This document shows positions 62,301 through 64,000 of a DNA stretch of 64,000 nucleotides, in pieces; position 1 is the first letter of the stretch; every line of letters begins with the position of its first letter. The DNA is taken from positions 6,324,001-6,388,000 of the forward strand of contig OX359191.1 of assembly GCA_947172415.1 (NCBI GenBank). Reading direction: 5' to 3'. The notes below the pieces were generated by a model that was not told the origin of the DNA, ran no database searches, and saw nothing but the letters and a program-made list of their open reading frames with translations. Source of the stretch: Chondrosia reniformis. Lineage: Eukaryota > Porifera > Demospongiae > Chondrillida > Chondrillidae. Position numbers and translations under genes: made by a program.

Positions 62301-64000
62301 TTCCCCTCTATTGTGAAACTGCATAGTCAGTTTAATAGACTACATATACAACTTATCACTGGTTAATACTATTCTGCAAGCAAGTAAAGTATAATAATAA
62401 ATAATATAGAAGAAATCTATATTAACTGGAGTCCATATTTGTCAATTTAGACAAATATTCACTAATTATGACTGCTTGTCTGGTATAGCATGTGCTCTTG
62501 TTTATATTTATAGAAGCTGGCACAGAAGTTTCAACCTCTGCAAAATCTACTGGTACTGTAGTGAGAACACGTACAGCTTCATCTCCTACAGAAGCGGGTA
62601 TGTAAATATACATATATAATATACTGTATATCTTATTGTATTCTATTACTAAGAAAGTACTACTCAATATATGTAAAGCTGGTAGTACATGCAGAGCTTT
62701 TATACGTATATACGTCTAACTGAACCAAATAAGTCTATATTGAGGCTAAAAATTGGCATGAAAAATCTGAGATACCATTTTCCTATACACTATTCTGTAA
62801 AAGAGCCTATAGGGGAACTAAACCTAAAGAGAGCTTTGGATGAAGATACAGGAATTTTTTCTTCCTTCTTTTCCCTTCTTTCATCTTCTGGGTCAGACAG
62901 CCGTTTCTGAGAATTCCACCCTTCATCAGTGATCCTGGGAGTCTTTGTCTTTTTCTTTATCTTGATCTTCTGTGACTCCTTGGCATGTAAGGTATTTTTG
63001 TTGTGGTTAGCAAGTGGTTTGTCTATATTCAGACTATATACCATTTACTTTTGTACATACTGTAGAATCTTCAAGACAAGTCACAACCTCTAGGGTGTCT
63101 ACAGCTACTGCAGTGAGAACAGCCAAGGATTCATCAATCCCTATGGCTACTGGTAAAATACTTTCTATTATTTGTATACCTATGAGCTACATACGTATAC
63201 GTATAAACGGTATACTAAATACTATAAACTATACGTATACTGTATATTACACATTTAAGCAATGTGATGTAAATATCTCTCTATAATGCAATACATTTAT
63301 ATAGTGACAGGTGACAGTAAAGTCATGTCATGATAGGTGATTTTAGTAATATTTGATATTTGGCAGCTGCACATGCCTTACTAATATGCTAAAGTATGCA
63401 ATGTATATCCATACGTATGTAGGTTTTGTTTCAATCACCATGACTATGAACTGCACCTAGTTATAAAATAAACCCTAGTTTATAGTCTTAGAAAGAAAAT
63501 GTATCTCTGTAGCTATATTAATAATTTACTTCTTTTTCAAAATTGTTAGTAGTAAATGTAACCAAAGTTGTTTGATATTTAATGACAGTTACTATTATGA
63601 AAATATTTCATGTATGCAAATTTTATACTGTAAGTAGCCTAAAGTATGCATGCTTGAATTGCATGCTTTTCCCAAGGTGATCTTTTTAAAACTGTCGCTA
63701 TCAGAAGAATATTATCGTCTATGCTATGTTTTATTTAGAATCTCTGACACAAGTCACAACTAATGGAGCTACACAAACTACAGAAACGTCTGCTACAGAA
63801 ACTGCTGAAACGTCTGCTACAGAAACTGCAGATAAGACTGCTACAGAAACTGCAGATATGTCTGCTACAGAAACTGCAGATACGTCTGCTATACAACCTT
63901 CCCCTACTCCACCTGGTAGGTTGATTGATATGACTGCTAAGCTTTCAAAGTAAAATCTTTCACACTGTGTACTTCATGCAGTGATCAAATGCGCATCCTT
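47170..64000 (+). CDS. Second giant SRCR/EGF receptor-like gene, 3' end outside the window
   Basis: Exons: 47170-47227, 47288-47329 (signal peptide). SRCR: 47429-47728, 47966-48271, 48518-48823, 49071-49376, 49623-49928, 50176-50481, 50729-51034, 53799-54104, 54520-54825, 55289-55594, 55951-56268, 56339-56647, 56920-57228, 57534-57845, 58453-58758, 59501-59803, 60155-60466, 60578-60883, 61510-61821. EGF: 47787-47894, 48340-48447, 48892-48999, 49445-49552, 49997-50104, 50550-50657, 53603-53710, 54345-54452, 54906-55013, 55753-55860, 56725-56826, 57362-57469, 58831-58932, 59968-60075, 61344-61448, 61912-62019. Ser/Thr-rich: 62123-62197, 62514-62597, 63066-63152, 63739-63915; the next exon starts at 63982. 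Every exon is phase 1-1 and all frames are intact. By analogy with its paralogue I expect HRM, GAIN, GPS and a membrane helix beyond the window; that is not seen. Confidence 0.82.
47429..51034 (+). repeat. Seven-unit SRCR-EGF array with 552-553 base units
   Basis: Units 2-7 are highly similar (306-base SRCR exon, EGF exon 108, introns about 66-70). Unit 3 equals unit 5 and unit 4 equals unit 6 almost exactly (ends [10 protein letters not shown] and [10 protein letters not shown] alternate), so 48518-49622 and 49623-50728 are a recent 1,105-base duplication. EGF domains end [10 protein letters not shown], unlike [10 protein letters not shown] in the other gene. Confidence 0.9.
51035..53602 (-). 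mobile_element. Long intron carrying retroelement fossils including a GIY-YIG endonuclease
   Basis: Between SRCR 7 and EGF 7. On the minus strand, from about 53095 down, [20 protein letters not shown] continues after a frameshift as [20 protein letters not shown] near 52830-52740 and [17 protein letters not shown] near 52720-52670. VYIGxTGR...R..EH is the GIY-YIG nuclease signature found at the C-terminus of Penelope-like and related retroelements. A separate block at 51900-52115 also occurs at 62771-62990. At about 53500-53550 cttaagcgagttcaactg resembles a pogo-type terminal repeat. The copies are all broken. The rest is unassigned. Confidence 0.68.
53603..55860 (+). CDS. EGF/SRCR exons 7-10 of the second giant gene
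   Basis: EGF 53603-53710, SRCR 53799-54104, EGF 54345-54452, SRCR 54520-54825, EGF 54906-55013, SRCR 55289-55594, EGF 55753-55860. SRCR 8 has [21 protein letters not shown] 9 has a [11 protein letters not shown] variant, and SRCR 10 ends [17 protein letters not shown]. All six SRCR cysteines are kept. Divergence grows with distance from the homogenised units, and introns become longer and unrelated. Confidence 0.85.
55951..62019 (+). CDS. Diverged SRCR/EGF exons 11-19 of the second giant gene
   Basis: Here SRCR domains often come in pairs without an intervening EGF (55951-56268 with 56339-56647; 57534-57845 with 58453-58758; 60155-60466 with 60578-60883). The first of each pair starts like [20 protein letters not shown] or [13 protein letters not shown] and the second like [14 protein letters not shown] or [14 protein letters not shown], so a two-SRCR block was duplicated. 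The second type lacks the usual VCDD (VCNTEW, VCRSGW, VCSTEW). EGF exons at 56725, 58831 and 61344 are shorter (102-105) with a [16 protein letters not shown] core. N-glycosylation sequons (NNS, NAS, NKT) sit in the first strand. Confidence 0.83.
57846..58452. other. Intron with a G-rich run, nothing coding
   Basis: Contains a run of about 20 G broken by one T (near 57945-57965), and ccccccaccccc about 85 bases later, which could pair with it or reflect a small palindromic insertion. No exon is seen. Confidence 0.5.
58933..59500. other. Intron with a pogo-like element
   Basis: At 59025-59080 tagtggaacattgccttggtggacacctcaatttagtggac resembles ends of pogo/Tigger-derived short elements (shown here by position; key words tagtggaac and tggacac repeated). 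The opposite end is not certain. No coding exon. Confidence 0.4.
60884..61343. other. Intron with a copy of the 52/63-kb repeat in reverse orientation
   Basis: 61085-61180 contains ggtcactgatgaagggtgta, then ggaaacagatgtctgg and aagtggagaagaag. This is the reverse-complement relative of the blocks at 51990-52110 and 62850-62980. No exon. Confidence 0.6.
62123..63915 (+). CDS. Ser/Thr-rich stalk exons of the second giant gene
   Basis: Four phase 1-1 exons: 62123-62197 ([20 protein letters not shown]), 62514-62597 ([20 protein letters not shown]), 63066-63152 ([20 protein letters not shown]) and 63739-63915, which contains a small repeat [16 protein letters not shown] and ends SPTPPG. They occupy the place of the mucin exon in the paralogue, but with little repetition. 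I infer an O-glycosylated stalk start. Confidence 0.72.
62198..63738. other. Introns between the Ser/Thr-rich exons
   Basis: Apart from the exons at 62514-62597 and 63066-63152, the sequence is AT-rich. The only recognisable item is the repeat block at 62771-62990. Intron 63153-63738 shows nothing I can name. Confidence 0.5.
62771..62990. mobile_element. Dispersed repeat block shared with 51900-52115
   Basis: Shared words include gcctataggggaactaaacc, taaagagagctttggatgaa, gtcagacagccgtttctg and cacccttcatcagtgatcct. It occurs twice in the same orientation in this gene's introns and once inverted at 61.1 kb. It is probably the terminal part of a retroelement, since the first copy lies beside GIY-YIG fossil sequence. 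Confidence 0.7.
63982..64000 (+). CDS. Start of a further exon, cut by the window end
   Basis: After acceptor cttcatgcag a phase-1 exon opens with VIKCAS in the correct frame. Too short to identify; a cysteine this early suggests a folded domain after the Ser/Thr-rich exons. Confidence 0.5.

Noticed and set aside
1-64000. Possible tRNA, rRNA or bacterial contamination
   Set aside because: No cloverleaf or rRNA-like sequence noticed. Spliced animal domains and AT-rich introns run throughout.

Overview
The window reads as metazoan genomic DNA, most likely from a demosponge such as Amphimedon (my inference). It is AT-rich, with tiny exons split by 60-100 base introns, and is packed with scavenger-receptor cysteine-rich (SRCR) and EGF-like domains. 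All exons below were joined by eye from GT/AG sites, reading phase and domain homology. Nearly all ectodomain exons start and end in phase 1, so any of them can be added or skipped without breaking the frame.

Layout. (1) 1-8544 (+) is the 3' part of an extracellular protein: alternating SRCR exons, one EGF exon, two von Willebrand factor C-like modules and a cysteine-rich C-terminus. A decayed reverse transcriptase sits in one intron. (2) 8545-12421 holds remnants of a decayed EGF-type gene and non-coding sequence; much of it recurs near 45.2-47.4 kb. (3) 12422-34588 (+) is the centrepiece, a giant receptor-like gene of roughly 5,100-5,200 residues. It encodes a signal peptide, 25 SRCR and 25 EGF domains (24 SRCR-EGF pairs nearly identical, introns included), a mucin-like stalk of about 70 repeats of 18 residues, a hormone-receptor-motif (HRM) domain, a GAIN domain with a GPS motif, one transmembrane helix and a short tail. 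The stalk-to-membrane part resembles an adhesion GPCR, but a single helix replaces the seven-helix domain. (4) 34589-47169 is a mobile-element-rich interval. It holds a broken fibrinogen-related gene (+), an antisense broken fragment of the mRNA 3'-processing factor gene CPSF1, palindromic elements and a segmental copy of the 5.9-13.2 kb region. (5) 47170-64000 (+) is a paralogue of the giant gene, with the same signal peptide and first SRCR but more diverged units: 19 SRCR and 16 EGF exons, then Ser/Thr-rich exons. It runs off the window.

The three intact genes look like cell-surface or secreted recognition proteins. SRCR domains are known in animals for ligand binding, immune recognition and (in sponges) aggregation receptors. 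The giant gene adds an adhesion-GPCR-like juxtamembrane module to such an ectodomain. No RNA genes or CRISPR arrays were seen. Promoters and poly(A) sites could not be assigned.
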